A stretch of DNA of 64,000 nt, from the NCBI RefSeq assembly GCF_004216565.1, contig NZ_SGWV01000009.1, positions 248,001 to 312,000 on the forward strand, in the 5' to 3' direction. Shown here piece after piece: positions 1-9,545 of this stretch. The notes beneath the pieces are model-generated. The model did not search any database. It was given only the letters and a program-made list of their open reading frames with translations, and was not told the origin of the DNA. A program made the position numbers and the translations under genes. This DNA comes from Sphaerotilus mobilis (GTDB taxonomy: Bacteria > Pseudomonadota > Gammaproteobacteria > Burkholderiales > Burkholderiaceae_C). Within the stretch, counting starts at the first letter, position 1. Every line of letters begins with the position of its first letter.

Positions 1-310
1 CCAGCACCGCCGCACCGCCGCCTTCGTAGCGGTAGGTGTGGGCGAGCTGGCCGACGATGTACTCGTCGCCGCGCTGGCAGTGCGCCAGCAGCGCGCAGAA
101 GTTGCTCTGCGTGCCCGAGGGCATGAACAGCGCCGCTTCGAAGCCGGCCAGCCCGGCCATGCGCGCCTGCAGCGCGTTGACGCTCGGGTCGTCGCCGAAG
201 ACGTCGTCGCCCACGGGCGCGCGGGCCATGGCCTCGCGCATCGCGGCGGTCGGGCGGGTGACGGTGTCGCTGCGCAGGTCGATGGTGGACATGACGGCGT
301 CGGTGCTCAT
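1..310 (-). CDS. ltaE: Low-specificity L-threonine aldolase, N-terminal part (runs off the window)
   Basis: PLP-dependent enzyme that cleaves L-threonine or allo-threonine to glycine and acetaldehyde in the cytoplasm. Only about 103 N-terminal residues are visible; the PLP lysine lies outside. The visible part has the family signature [12 protein letters not shown] near residue 9, followed by [12 protein letters not shown] and FMPSGTQSN, all typical of threonine aldolases. The ATG at 310 overlaps the trpG stop as ATGA, so it should be translationally coupled to trpG. An alternative ATG at 292 would remove six residues and lie closer to the usual family start. Location straight after trpG, where trpD is often found, is noteworthy. 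The gene is identified with confidence; the exact start is less sure. Confidence 0.9.
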   Translation of the reverse strand, partial: MSTDAVMSTIDLRSDTVTRPTAAMREAMARAPVGDDVFGDDPSVNALQARMAGLAGFEAALFMPSGTQSNFCALLAHCQRGDEYIVGQLAHTYRYEGGGAAVL

Positions 311-885
311 GCGCTCACCCGGTCTTGCGTCAGGAAGTTGCGCAGCATCGCGTGGCCGTGTTCGCTGAGGATGGACTCGGGATGGAACTGCACGCCCTCG
401 ATGGCCAGCGTGCGGTGGCGCACGCCCATGATCTCGCCGTCGGCGCTGGTGGCAGTGACGACCAGATCGGCCGGCAGCGACGCGCGCTCGATCGCCAGCG
501 AGTGGTAGCGCACCACGCTGAACTGCTGCGGCAGACCGGCGAACACGCCTTGCTGGTCGGTGGTGATGGTCTCGGTCTTGCCATGCATCTGGACCTGCGC
601 GCGCACGACCTTGCCACCCAGCGCAGCGCCGATGCTCTGGTGGCCCAGGCAGACGCCCAGGATCGGCAGCTTGCCGGCGAAGTGCCGGATGCTGTCGATG
701 CAGATGCCCGCTTCGGCCGGCGAACACGGGCCCGGCGACAGGACCAGGCGATCGGGCTTCATCGCCTCGATCTCGGCCAGCGTGATCTCGTCGTTGCGGT
801 GCACCCGCACGTCCTCGCCCAGCTCGGCGAAGTACTGCACGAGGTTGAAGGTGAAGGAGTCGTAGTTGTCGATCATCAGCAGCAT
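307..885 (-). CDS. trpG: Anthranilate synthase component II (glutamine amidotransferase)
   Basis: Supplies ammonia from glutamine to TrpE for anthranilate synthesis in the tryptophan pathway; in some bacteria the same subunit also serves aminodeoxychorismate synthase. The 192-residue length is normal. The class I amidotransferase triad is visible: nucleophile Cys79 in GVCLGHQS, and His168/Glu170 in QFHPES. The N-terminus [12 protein letters not shown] matches the family, so I chose the ATG at 885, which has a good purine-rich site (AGGGGAAG) just upstream; a longer in-frame extension reads into trpE and is rejected. It follows trpE by 17 bases and overlaps ltaE by four, consistent with one transcript. 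Confidence 0.96.
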   Translation of the reverse strand: MLLMIDNYDSFTFNLVQYFAELGEDVRVHRNDEITLAEIEAMKPDRLVLSPGPCSPAEAGICIDSIRHFAGKLPILGVCLGHQSIGAALGGKVVRAQVQMHGKTETITTDQQGVFAGLPQQFSVVRYHSLAIERASLPADLVVTATSADGEIMGVRHRTLAIEGVQFHPESILSEHGHAMLRNFLTQDRVSA

Positions 886-902
886 GTTCTTCCCCTTCGC
901 GC

Positions 903-2390
<1,488 letters not shown>

Positions 2391-2602
2391 GGTTCGGCTC
2401 CTGGGACGCGCCGTAGGCACACGCATCGAAGCCCTGCAGGGCCGGTCGACACGGGGGTTCCGGGCGGTCGATTGATACGGATGAGGCTCGGGGGACGGGC
2501 ACCGCCGAGGGTGCAGATCCGGTCTCTGCGCCATGGCGACATGGCGCGATGCGGATCAACGTGGGCTGCTCGTCCAGCAGGCAACCACGCGGCCGGCGCG
2601 GC

Positions 2603-2692
2603 TCAGCGACGCCAGGGCCAGGCTCCCCGGTCGTGCGACCCGGGCAGCGTGATGAGGTGACGGACGAGGGTCCGTTTCCGTGAGCGGAACAT
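2603..2692 (-). CDS. Candidate trp leader peptide (trpL-like), 29 residues
   Basis: A short open frame in the gph-trpE spacer whose last residues are GAWPWRR, giving two Trp codons separated by one Pro codon just before the TGA. Its ATG lies 11 bases downstream of the gph stop, so it could be reached by reinitiation; I see no good Shine-Dalgarno site. Small hairpins follow (stem arms at 2566-2570/2576-2580 and 2499-2503/2510-2514) but no stem with a U tract that would make a classic attenuator terminator. Established attenuators place Trp codons in a leader before trpE; whether this is one is inference. Confidence 0.3.
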   Translation of the reverse strand: MFRSRKRTLVRHLITLPGSHDRGAWPWRR

Positions 2693-2703
2693 GGTCACGA
2701 AGT

Positions 2704-3387
2704 CTAGTCGAAGGCCAGTGCGTCGAGCCGGTCCAGATGGGCCAGCGCGGGCACCGCCTCGATCGGCTCGCCGTGGTTGTAGCCGTGGCGCAGCAGCACG
2801 ACCGGACAACCGGCGGCGTGCGCCGCTTCGGCGTCGTTGCGCGAGTCGCCCACCATCAGCGTGCGCGACGGCACGGTGCCCAACGCGCGGCAGGTCTCGA
2901 TCAGCGGCAACGGGTCGGGCTTCTTGCGGGCGAACGCGTCACCGCCGAAGACGTGTGCGAAGTGGCCGTCCAGCCGCTTGCGCGCCAGCAGCGGCCGGGC
3001 AAAGTCGCCGGGCTTGTTGGTCAGGCAGGCCAGCGGCAGACCCAGCGAGCGCAGCCGCGCCAGGCCCTCGACGACGCCAGGGTAGACCTGCGAATGCTGG
3101 CCGTTGATCGCCAGGTAGTGGCGCTGGTAGGCCGCCCAGGCCGGCTCGTAGAGCGCATCGACGTCGGCCGCGCCGACATGGGCCAGCGTACGGCGGATCA
3201 GGTGTTCGCTGCCCTTGCCCACGGTGAGCGACACGAAGGCACGGTCGACACCCGGCAGGCCCAGCTCGGTGAGCATCCGGCCGAGCGCGACGACGAAGTC
3301 GCCCTGCGTGTCGACCATCGTGCCGTCCAGGTCGACGATGGCCGCCTCGATCGGCCAGCCCTGCAGCGTCAGGACCGTGCGGCTCAC
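2704..3387 (-). CDS. gph: Phosphoglycolate phosphatase (HAD family)
   Basis: HAD-superfamily phosphatase that dephosphorylates 2-phosphoglycolate. The 227-residue length fits the family. Motif I DLDGT is at residues 19-23 with both aspartates present, motif II LTNKP is mid-protein, and the C-terminal GDSRND carries the metal-binding acidic pair. The start is a GTG at 3387 overlapping the rpe stop as GTGA, so the two should be coupled. The rpe-gph-trpE order is a known Burkholderiales arrangement. Substrate assignment rests on context and family; other small phosphate esters are possible. Confidence 0.93.
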   Translation of the reverse strand: MSRTVLTLQGWPIEAAIVDLDGTMVDTQGDFVVALGRMLTELGLPGVDRAFVSLTVGKGSEHLIRRTLAHVGAADVDALYEPAWAAYQRHYLAINGQHSQVYPGVVEGLARLRSLGLPLACLTNKPGDFARPLLARKRLDGHFAHVFGGDAFARKKPDPLPLIETCRALGTVPSRTLMVGDSRNDAEAAHAAGCPVVLLRHGYNHGEPIEAVPALAHLDRLDALAFD

Positions 3388-4079
3388 CGCGCCAGCTCGG
3401 CGCGCATCGCGTCGATGACGGCCTTGTAGTCGGGCGCGTTGAAGATCGCGCTGCCGGCCACGAAGGTGTCGGCCCCGGCGTCGGCGACGCGGCGGATGTT
3501 GTCGACCTTGATGCCGCCGTCGACCTCCAGGCGGATGTCGCGGCCGCTCGCGTCGATCAGCTTGCGGGCCCGCTCGATCTTGCGCAGCGCGCTGTCGATG
3601 AAGCTCTGGCCGCCGAAGCCGGGGTTGACGCTCATGATCAGGATCAGGTCGACCTTGTCGAGCACGTACTCAAGCACGTCGAGGCTGGCGGCCGGGTTGA
3701 AGACCAGGCCGGCCTGGCAGCCGGCGCCCTTGATCAGCTGCAAGGTGCGGTCGACGTGGGTGCTGGCATCGGGGTGGAAGCTGACCAGATCCGCGCCGGC
3801 CTTGGCGAAGGCCAGCGCCAGGTCGTCGACCGGGCTGACCATCAGGTGCACGTCGATCGGCGCGGGGGTGCCGTCGGGCTTGACGCTGTGCTTCTTGAGC
3901 GCCTGGCAGACCATCGGGCCGAAGGTCAGGTTGGGGACGTAGTGGTTGTCCATCACGTCGAAATGGATCCAGTCGGCGCCCGCAGCGAGCACGTGTCGAA
4001 CCTCGTCGCCCAGACGGGCGAAATCGGCCGAGAGGATGGAGGGCGCGATGCGCGCGTGGTGGGCGGTGGAGGCAGTCAT
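3384..4079 (-). CDS. rpe: Ribulose-phosphate 3-epimerase
   Basis: Interconverts ribulose 5-phosphate and xylulose 5-phosphate in the pentose phosphate pathway (and the Calvin cycle where present). It is a 231-residue TIM-barrel protein. [10 protein letters not shown] near the N-terminus, [12 protein letters not shown] with a metal-binding His and catalytic Asp, [10 protein letters not shown] in the centre and LEVDGGI near the C-terminus (second catalytic Asp) are all intact. First gene of the rpe-gph-trpE-trpG-ltaE unit. Its ATG is only six bases from a TAAAAT -10 box and 37 bases from the divergent apaG start. Confidence 0.97.
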   Translation of the reverse strand: MTASTAHHARIAPSILSADFARLGDEVRHVLAAGADWIHFDVMDNHYVPNLTFGPMVCQALKKHSVKPDGTPAPIDVHLMVSPVDDLALAFAKAGADLVSFHPDASTHVDRTLQLIKGAGCQAGLVFNPAASLDVLEYVLDKVDLILIMSVNPGFGGQSFIDSALRKIERARKLIDASGRDIRLEVDGGIKVDNIRRVADAGADTFVAGSAIFNAPDYKAVIDAMRAELAR

Positions 4080-4085
4080 CCAGTG

Positions 4086-4091
4086 ATTTTA
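4086..4091 (-). promoter_or_regulatory. -10 box of rpe (TAAAAT), leaderless arrangement
   Basis: On the minus strand TAAAAT is followed after six bases by the rpe ATG, so transcription would begin at or next to the start codon. The matching -35 region would overlap the apaG -10 box and looks weak (GGCGGA). Inference from spacing. Confidence 0.5.
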
Positions 4092-4103
4092 GGGATGCCG
4101 GAC

Positions 4104-4109
4104 TATGAT
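4104..4109 (+). promoter_or_regulatory. -10 box of apaG (TATGAT), leaderless arrangement
   Basis: TATGAT ends seven bases before the apaG ATG at 4117. It contains the alternative upstream ATG (4105), which argues that the later ATG is the true start. It interlocks with the divergent rpe promoter inside a 37-base gap. Confidence 0.5.
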
Positions 4110-4116
4110 CCGCCGC

Positions 4117-4491
4117 ATGAGCGCACCCTCCTTCAGCTGTTCGGTGAAGACGGACTACCTCGCCGAGCAATCCGACCCGGCACGCGGCGTGTATGCCTAC
4201 GCGTACACGATCGTGATCAGCAACAGCGGCGACGTGCCGGCGCAGTTGATCGGCCGCCACTGGCTGATCAGCGACGCCGCCGGCCACACCGAAGAGGTGC
4301 GCGGCCTGGGCGTGGTCGGCCACCAGCCCTTGCTGCGGCCGGGCGAACGGTTCGAATACACCAGCTGGACCCGGCTGGCGACGCCGCACGGTCGCATGCG
4401 CGGCACCTTCTTCTGCATCACCGAGGACGCCCACTGGTTCGAAGCCCCGATCCCGGCCTTCGAACTCGGCCAGGCGCACGCGCTGCATTGA
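4117..4491 (+). CDS. apaG: ApaG family protein (Co2+/Mg2+ efflux protein by legacy name)
   Basis: Small all-beta (FN3-like) protein of uncertain biochemical role; the same domain occurs in eukaryotic polymerase-delta-interacting and F-box proteins. The 124 residues show the family core QSDPARGVYAYAYTI, the pair NSGDVPAQLIGRHWLI and the glycine-rich GVVGHQPLLRPGERFEYTS, then GTFFC. The start at 4117 gives SAPSFSCSVKT, matching relatives; an ATG four codons earlier falls in the presumed -10 box. It is divergent from rpe and its stop overlaps the start of the next gene as TTGA. In enterobacteria apaG follows ksgA; here it is far from rsmA. Confidence 0.93.
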   Translation: MSAPSFSCSVKTDYLAEQSDPARGVYAYAYTIVISNSGDVPAQLIGRHWLISDAAGHTEEVRGLGVVGHQPLLRPGERFEYTSWTRLATPHGRMRGTFFCITEDAHWFEAPIPAFELGQAHALH

Positions 4492-6623
4492 TCGACGCCC
4501 TGCGACGGCGCTGGTCCCCGCGGGCCTGGGACCTGACCGCCCTCCTCAACGCCGCAGATGCCCGCGCCAGCCGCCCCGAGCGTCACCTCTGGCTGATCCG
4601 GCTGGTCGAATGGCTGCGCAGCGCGCCGCCTCAGCCCGGCAACCGCAATGAGCTGCGCGCCGACCTGCGCACCCAGCCCGGCACCCCGGAAGCGAGCAAT
4701 GGCGACGTCAGCCCCTGGCCGCTGCGCCGGCTGCGCCACCTGCTCAACGTGCTGGAGCGCCACCCCCAGCACGCCGAACCGGTGCGTCAGCTGCTGCGCT
4801 CGGCCCTGACTGGCACCGACGTCGCCGCGCTGCTGGCCGACTTCGGCTTCGCGCCACGCGCTTCGCTGATGAGCGAGCTGGGCCAGCGCATGCGCCGTGC
4901 CCTGTTGCCGGGCACGCCCGACACGGCCGACCTCGGCGAGCTGTTCCAGCTGGTGTTCCGCCACCCGGACGACGCCCGCTGGCTGGGTCAGGTCGATGCC
5001 GTGACCTGGCGCCGGCTGGCCCGCTTGCTGGTCGACGAGGACCTGTCGGCGCACTGGCGCGGCGCGGTTCTGGACTCGATCCAGCTGCTGGCCGCGCAGG
5101 TGCGTGCGTCCGGCCTGTCGGGCACCTTGCGTCCGCGCATGGACGAGCGCCTGCTGGCCCAGCGTCCCTTCCACCACCTGGCGCAGAGCGCCCAGCACCT
5201 CGCCGACATGGCCGACCTGGACGGCCACGCCGCGCCCGATGGCCTGCAGCGTCAGGCCGATGCCTTGCGCATCCAGTTGCACGCATGCCGCCGGGCGGCC
5301 AATTCGGTGCGCGCCCATCTGGAAGAGAGCGGCGTGTCGGTCGACGTGGTCTTCGAGGTGGCCCAGCTGCGCGAGCGGGTGCGCCGCATCGAGACCCTGC
5401 TGACCTTGCTGACCAGCCCGCAGCCCGAGCGCGACTGGCCCGGCCTGATGGTTGAGCTGGCCCAGGCGGTGCAGGACCGGCGCGGGCTGCGGCGGCTGTT
5501 CGCGCGCCACTACTCGCTGCTGGCGCGCAAGGTCACCGAGCGCAGCGCCGAGACCGGCGAGCACTACATCACCCGCAACCGCGAGGAATACCGCAGCATG
5601 CTCTGGCGGGCCTGCGGCGGCGGCGCGGTGGTGGCCGGCACGACCCTGTTGAAGTCGGCCATCGGAGCACTCGGCTTCTCCGCCTTCTGGGGCGGCTTCT
5701 GGGCCGGCATCAACTACGCCGGCAGCTTCGTGCTGATCCAGCTGCTGGGCTGGACGCTGGCGACCAAGCAGCCGGCCATGACGGCGCCGGCCATGGCCGC
5801 CAAGCTGGAGGGCGGCAGCCTGGACGACGAACAGGTCGAGTCCTTTGTCGACGAGGTCACGCACCTGATCCGCAGCCAGATGGCCGGCATCGTCGGCAAC
5901 CTGGCGGCCGTCGTGCCGATCGTGCTGACCCTGCAGCTGGCGACAGCGGCGGTGTTCGGCCGTCCGGCCATCAGCGTCGAGGAGGGCCGCTACGTGCTCG
6001 CCCACCTGACGCTGCTCGGACCGACGCTGCTGTTCGCCGCTTTCACCGGCGTGCTGCTGTTTGGCTCCAGCCTGATCGCCGGCTGGATCGAGAACGCCTT
6101 CGTGCTGCACCGCATCGACAGCGCCATCGCCTGGAACCCGCGCATCGTCCAGCTGCTGGGCCAGGCCCGTGCGCAGCGCTGGGCGACCTGGTGGCGCAGC
6201 AACATCTCCGGGCTCGCGGCCAATGTCTCGCTGGGCCTGATGCTGGGCCTGGTGCCGGCGCTGGCGCTGTTCTTCGGCCTGCCGCTGGAGGTCCGCCACG
6301 TCACGCTCGGCGCTGGCCAGATCGCTGCAGCGGCCGGTGCGCTCGGCTGGGCCGTGCTGCGCGAGCCGGATTTCTGGTGGTGCCTCGCCGCCGTGCCGCT
6401 GGTCGGAGCGCTCAACCTGCTGGTCAGCTTCGTGCTCGCCTTCCGGGTGGCGATGCGCTCGCGCGGCCTGCGCCTGCAGGATCGCGGGCGCCTGCAGGCG
6501 GCGCTCCGGTCGCGCCTGCGCAGCCAGCCGATGAGCTTCCTGCGACCGCCGGCCGGGCCGACGCCGGAGCATCTCACGACCCAACCGCCGTCGATCCTGT
6601 CAAGCGATCGAACGCCGGAATAA
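4488..6623 (+). CDS. Gcr-type 'site-specific recombinase' family membrane protein
   Basis: A 711-residue protein of the family annotated from neisserial Gcr as site-specific recombinase (COG4389). The first 400 residues are soluble and helical, rich in Arg and Leu; from about residue 375 hydrophobic segments appear (GGGAVVAGTTLLKSAIGALG, GNLAAVVPIVLTLQLATAAV, LLFAAFTGVLLFGSSLIAG, LMLGLVPALALFFGL, CLAAVPLVGALNLLVSFVL), so it is an inner-membrane protein. I see no tyrosine- or serine-recombinase catalytic motif, so the recombinase name is doubtful. The start is a TTG at 4488 overlapping the apaG stop; the upstream frame belongs to apaG antisense reading. It is co-transcribed with apaG. Function unknown. 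Confidence 0.85.
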   Translation: MIDALRRRWSPRAWDLTALLNAADARASRPERHLWLIRLVEWLRSAPPQPGNRNELRADLRTQPGTPEASNGDVSPWPLRRLRHLLNVLERHPQHAEPVRQLLRSALTGTDVAALLADFGFAPRASLMSELGQRMRRALLPGTPDTADLGELFQLVFRHPDDARWLGQVDAVTWRRLARLLVDEDLSAHWRGAVLDSIQLLAAQVRASGLSGTLRPRMDERLLAQRPFHHLAQSAQHLADMADLDGHAAPDGLQRQADALRIQLHACRRAANSVRAHLEESGVSVDVVFEVAQLRERVRRIETLLTLLTSPQPERDWPGLMVELAQAVQDRRGLRRLFARHYSLLARKVTERSAETGEHYITRNREEYRSMLWRACGGGAVVAGTTLLKSAIGALGFSAFWGGFWAGINYAGSFVLIQLLGWTLATKQPAMTAPAMAAKLEGGSLDDEQVESFVDEVTHLIRSQMAGIVGNLAAVVPIVLTLQLATAAVFGRPAISVEEGRYVLAHLTLLGPTLLFAAFTGVLLFGSSLIAGWIENAFVLHRIDSAIAWNPRIVQLLGQARAQRWATWWRSNISGLAANVSLGLMLGLVPALALFFGLPLEVRHVTLGAGQIAAAAGALGWAVLREPDFWWCLAAVPLVGALNLLVSFVLAFRVAMRSRGLRLQDRGRLQAALRSRLRSQPMSFLRPPAGPTPEHLTTQPPSILSSDRTPE

Positions 6624-6945
6624 GCAGGGCGAAACCGGAATCGTTTCCCAGCTGTATCGGCAAGGTGCCACCGCCGACCGCCCGAAACACCTTTGGGCAC
6701 AAGCCGGCAAACTCCTGCGACAGTTTCGGCACGCAAACCACGCAGAACTGCAAACTTTTCCGCAAACCTGATACCCAAGGCGCCCGCGGGTTTTGCAATT
6801 CTTTCGAAGCTGCAAATATCGGTAAGCAAATCGGGTGGGATTCCTTTCGTTACGGCCGGTGCGGCCGGCACGTCGATAGTGAGGTTCATGCACAGCGCTG
6901 CGCAGCGATAGGCCCGGCGCGCCACGAACCACACAGGGATACCCG
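6624..6945. other. Intergenic spacer with repeated GCAAA(C) motifs
   Basis: This 322-base gap has no convincing gene and is visibly AT-richer than its neighbours. GCAAAC or TGCAAA occurs about six times between 6710 and 6835, often about one or two helical turns apart, and a GATAGT box near 6877 could be a -10 for the downstream lipoprotein gene. It probably holds that gene's promoter and perhaps regulator sites; nothing more definite is visible. Confidence 0.35.
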
Positions 6946-9324
6946 ATGAATCACGCCAACCCCACCGCCCGGCTGCGCCGCCTGCACGCCCTCTGGACCC
7001 TGGCCGCGCTGGCCTCGTCCGCGGCGCTGCTGAGCGGCTGCGGCGGTGGCGAATCGACCGACACCGCCAGCGCCGACAGCACCGCCAGCGCAACCGACGC
7101 CGAAGCGCTGCGGCGGCGCAACCGTCCTCCGGCACCTGTTCCGGCACCGGCCCCGACCCCTGCGCCCACGCCGGCTCCCACGCCTGCGCCGACCCCGGCG
7201 CCGGCTCCGGCGCCTGTTCCCGCACCGGCCCCGACGCCAGCACCCGCCCCGGCACCTGTGCCGGCTCCGGCTCCGGCCCCCACGCCCGGCAGCACGGCCG
7301 CCAGCGTCAAGAATCCGATCCTGTTCGTGACCCAGGTGCCGACCTCGACCGACTTCTCGTCGCGCATGGGCACCTTCGCCAACCACCTGACCTCGATCAA
7401 GCTGACCCCACGCGGCGGCGATCTGATGATCCGCTACCCGGACGGCACGCTGCGCAGCCTGACCACGGAGGCCGGCTACGGCACGACCGGCCTGCAGGGC
7501 GCCAACGCGATCGCGGTGCGGGACCCGTCGGTGCACTGGAGCGGCACCAAGGCGCTGTTCAGCATGGTCATCGGTGCGCCGACCAAGCAGTACTTCAACG
7601 TCAGCGCCAACTGGCAGATCTACGAGGTCAGCGGCCTGGGCAAGGGCGAGACGGTGCGCATCACCAAGGTGGCCAACCAGCCGGCGACCTACAACAACGT
7701 CACGCCGTTCTACGGCACCGACGACCGCGTGCTGTTCACGTCCGACCGGCCGCGCGGTGGCGAGGCCCACCTCTACCCGCAGCTCGACGAGTACGAGAGC
7801 ACGCCGACCAACACCGGCATTTGGAGCCTGGCACCGGCCACCGGCGACCTGCGCCTGGTCAACCACGCCGTCAGCGGCGCCTTCACGCCCTTCATCGACA
7901 GCGCCGGCCGCATCATCTACACCCGCTGGGACCACCTGCAGCGTGACCAGCAGGCCGACGCCGGCACCTATGGCCACTTCAACATGGCCAGCGAAGCGGC
8001 CAACGCCGCCAAGCTCGCCAGCGCCAGCGAGGTCTTCCCCGAGCCGCGCACCGCCAGCACCAGCGCCTACGGTCCGGTCAACGGCTACACCTTCAACATC
8101 TTCACGCCGTGGCAGGTCAACGAGGACGGCAGCGACGAGGAAACCCTCAACCACGTCGGCCGGCAGGAATTCCAGCTGGGCAGTTTCACCCGCTCGTTCA
8201 GCAGCGACAGCGCCTTGCTGGACTACACCAACGCGGGTTTCACGGCCAACAAGAAATTCATCCGCAACGACGGCGGCCTGTTCCAGCTGCGTGAGGATCC
8301 GCGCAACCCGGGCACCTATTACGCGATCTTCGGACGCGAGTTCGGTGAACTCGGCGCGAGCCAGATCGTCAAGTTCCAGGGTTATGTCGGCCTGAATCCG
8401 GAACAGATGGCGGTGGTCGACGCGACCGATCCGGCCAATGCCGGCGGCCGCTACCGCAACCCGCTGCCGCTGACCGACGGCCAGATGCTGGCGGTGCACA
8501 CGCCGAGCACCAACGTCAGCACGCCGACCAGCGTCGAGTTCACGATCAAGCAGCTGGCCTGGAACGCCACCAGCGCCCGCTACACGGCCGGCGTCTCGCT
8601 GACCGGTGGCATCGTCAAGACGGTCAGCTGGTGGGATCCGGACGTCCAGAAGTCCTACACCGGCAAGCTGTGGGAACTGGAGCCGGTCGAGGTGGTCGCC
8701 CGCCTGCGCCCGGTCACGCGCACCGCCCCGGCCATCCCGACGCCCGAGAAGTCCATCCTGACCGAGGAAGGTGTCGACGAGGCCGCCCTGCGCAACTGGA
8801 TGCGGACCAACAACCTGGCCCTGATCGTGACCCGCAACCAGACCTCGCGGGACCGCGCCGACAAGCAGCAGCCCTACAACCTGCAGGTGCCCGGCGGCGT
8901 CAAGACGGTCGGCAATACCGGCAAGGTCTATGACGTCTCGCACTACCAGATCTTCCAGGCCGATCAGGTGCGCGGCTACACCAGCCGCAGCGGCCGTCGC
9001 CCGATCGCGCAGCCCATGCATGACGCGGCCGGCAAGAACGCGCCGAACACGTCCGGCCCGGTGGGCAGCGTGAAGATCGCCGCCGATGGCTCGACCGCTG
9101 CCTTCGTGCCGGCCCGCCGTGCGCTGACCTGGCAGACCACCGACACCGTCGGCACGCCGATCGTGCGGGAACGTGTCTGGGTGACCTTCCAGCCGGGCGA
9201 GGTGCGGGTCTGCGCGTCCTGCCACGGTGCCAACCAGGCCGACCAGGCCGGCAACGCGGCGCCGCAGAACAAGCCCGAGGCGCTGCGGGCCCTGCTGCGG
9301 CACTGGAACACGCTGCCGAAGTGA
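6946..9324 (+). CDS. HzsA-related lipoprotein with beta-propeller-like core and C-terminal c-type heme motif
   Basis: A 792-residue exported protein. Residues 1-32 are a lipoprotein signal with lipobox LLSGC, lipidated at Cys32. Residues about 60-125 are a Pro-Ala-Thr linker of PAP/TPAP units. The core carries repeated propeller-like blades such as DDRVLFTSDRPRGGEAH and SAGRIIYTRWDHLQRDQQ, which resemble the hydrazine synthase alpha-subunit-like (HzsA-related, PD40) family. A single CASCH heme-c site is at 756-760, near the C-terminus. An anammox role is very unlikely in this background; a periplasm-facing redox or binding protein anchored to a membrane is the reasonable inference. It stands alone, between a long spacer and a strong terminator. 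The ATG has AGGGA upstream. Confidence 0.8.
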   Translation: MNHANPTARLRRLHALWTLAALASSAALLSGCGGGESTDTASADSTASATDAEALRRRNRPPAPVPAPAPTPAPTPAPTPAPTPAPAPAPVPAPAPTPAPAPAPVPAPAPAPTPGSTAASVKNPILFVTQVPTSTDFSSRMGTFANHLTSIKLTPRGGDLMIRYPDGTLRSLTTEAGYGTTGLQGANAIAVRDPSVHWSGTKALFSMVIGAPTKQYFNVSANWQIYEVSGLGKGETVRITKVANQPATYNNVTPFYGTDDRVLFTSDRPRGGEAHLYPQLDEYESTPTNTGIWSLAPATGDLRLVNHAVSGAFTPFIDSAGRIIYTRWDHLQRDQQADAGTYGHFNMASEAANAAKLASASEVFPEPRTASTSAYGPVNGYTFNIFTPWQVNEDGSDEETLNHVGRQEFQLGSFTRSFSSDSALLDYTNAGFTANKKFIRNDGGLFQLREDPRNPGTYYAIFGREFGELGASQIVKFQGYVGLNPEQMAVVDATDPANAGGRYRNPLPLTDGQMLAVHTPSTNVSTPTSVEFTIKQLAWNATSARYTAGVSLTGGIVKTVSWWDPDVQKSYTGKLWELEPVEVVARLRPVTRTAPAIPTPEKSILTEEGVDEAALRNWMRTNNLALIVTRNQTSRDRADKQQPYNLQVPGGVKTVGNTGKVYDVSHYQIFQADQVRGYTSRSGRRPIAQPMHDAAGKNAPNTSGPVGSVKIAADGSTAAFVPARRALTWQTTDTVGTPIVRERVWVTFQPGEVRVCASCHGANQADQAGNAAPQNKPEALRALLRHWNTLPK

Positions 9325-9358
9325 TCAGACGGGGCTCCGGCCCCGGACCGGGTGGCCC

Positions 9359-9392
9359 GACAAGGCCCGCAGCATGCGCTGCGGGCCTTGTC
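9359..9392 (+). terminator. Strong hairpin terminator after the HzsA-like gene
   Basis: A perfect 15-base-pair inverted repeat beginning GACAAGGCCCGC with a four-base loop (ATGC). It has no long T tract, but the same hairpin core recurs after rsmA and pckG. It could also serve the convergent small gene at 9426-9545. Confidence 0.8.
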
Positions 9393-9425
9393 ACAGGTGC
9401 GGCCGGCGTGACCGGCCGGTCGGGC

Positions 9426-9545
9426 TCAGGGCGGCGGATCGTCGTCGATGCGTTCACCGCTGCGACGGCCCGAGAACATCGTCCACCAGACGATGCCGAC
9501 CAGCAGGGCGCCCGCGCCGAGGGCTTCCAGCACAATGAGCCACAT
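9426..9545 (-). CDS. Small single-pass membrane protein, 39 residues
   Basis: The peptide opens MWLIVLEALGAGALLVGIVW, a clear transmembrane helix, and ends in a charged tail with GRRSGERIDDDPPP. A very strong ribosome-binding site (GGAAGGAAA) lies seven bases before the ATG, and a TAGAAT -10 box (9628-9633) lies upstream, so it looks like a genuine gene despite its size. Its ATG overlaps the divergent mltA start codon. No function recognised; tiny membrane proteins of this kind often modulate larger membrane complexes, but that is only a general possibility. Confidence 0.65.
   Translation of the reverse strand: MWLIVLEALGAGALLVGIVWWTMFSGRRSGERIDDDPPP

Noticed and set aside
2391-2602. A classic Rho-independent attenuator before trpE
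   Set aside because: Hairpins are short and none is followed by a T tract on the coding strand.
4197-6584. A 795-codon frame opposite the Gcr-type gene
   Set aside because: Composition is Gln/Arg/Gly-rich like other antisense shadows in GC-rich DNA; no motif seen.
4488-6623. A mobile element or integrase suggested by the name site-specific recombinase
   Set aside because: No tyrosine or serine recombinase catalytic motif, no flanking repeats or att-like sites; the protein is a large membrane protein in a housekeeping context.
7120-7300. Repetitive CCGGCACC-type DNA that could be taken for a repeat array
   Set aside because: It encodes the Pro-Ala-Thr linker of the lipoprotein; units are short, irregular and in frame, with no spacer/repeat pattern of CRISPR.
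6886-9303. An 805-codon frame opposite the HzsA-like lipoprotein gene
   Set aside because: The plus-strand gene has a signal peptide, lipobox, heme motif, ribosome site and terminator; the reverse frame has none of these.
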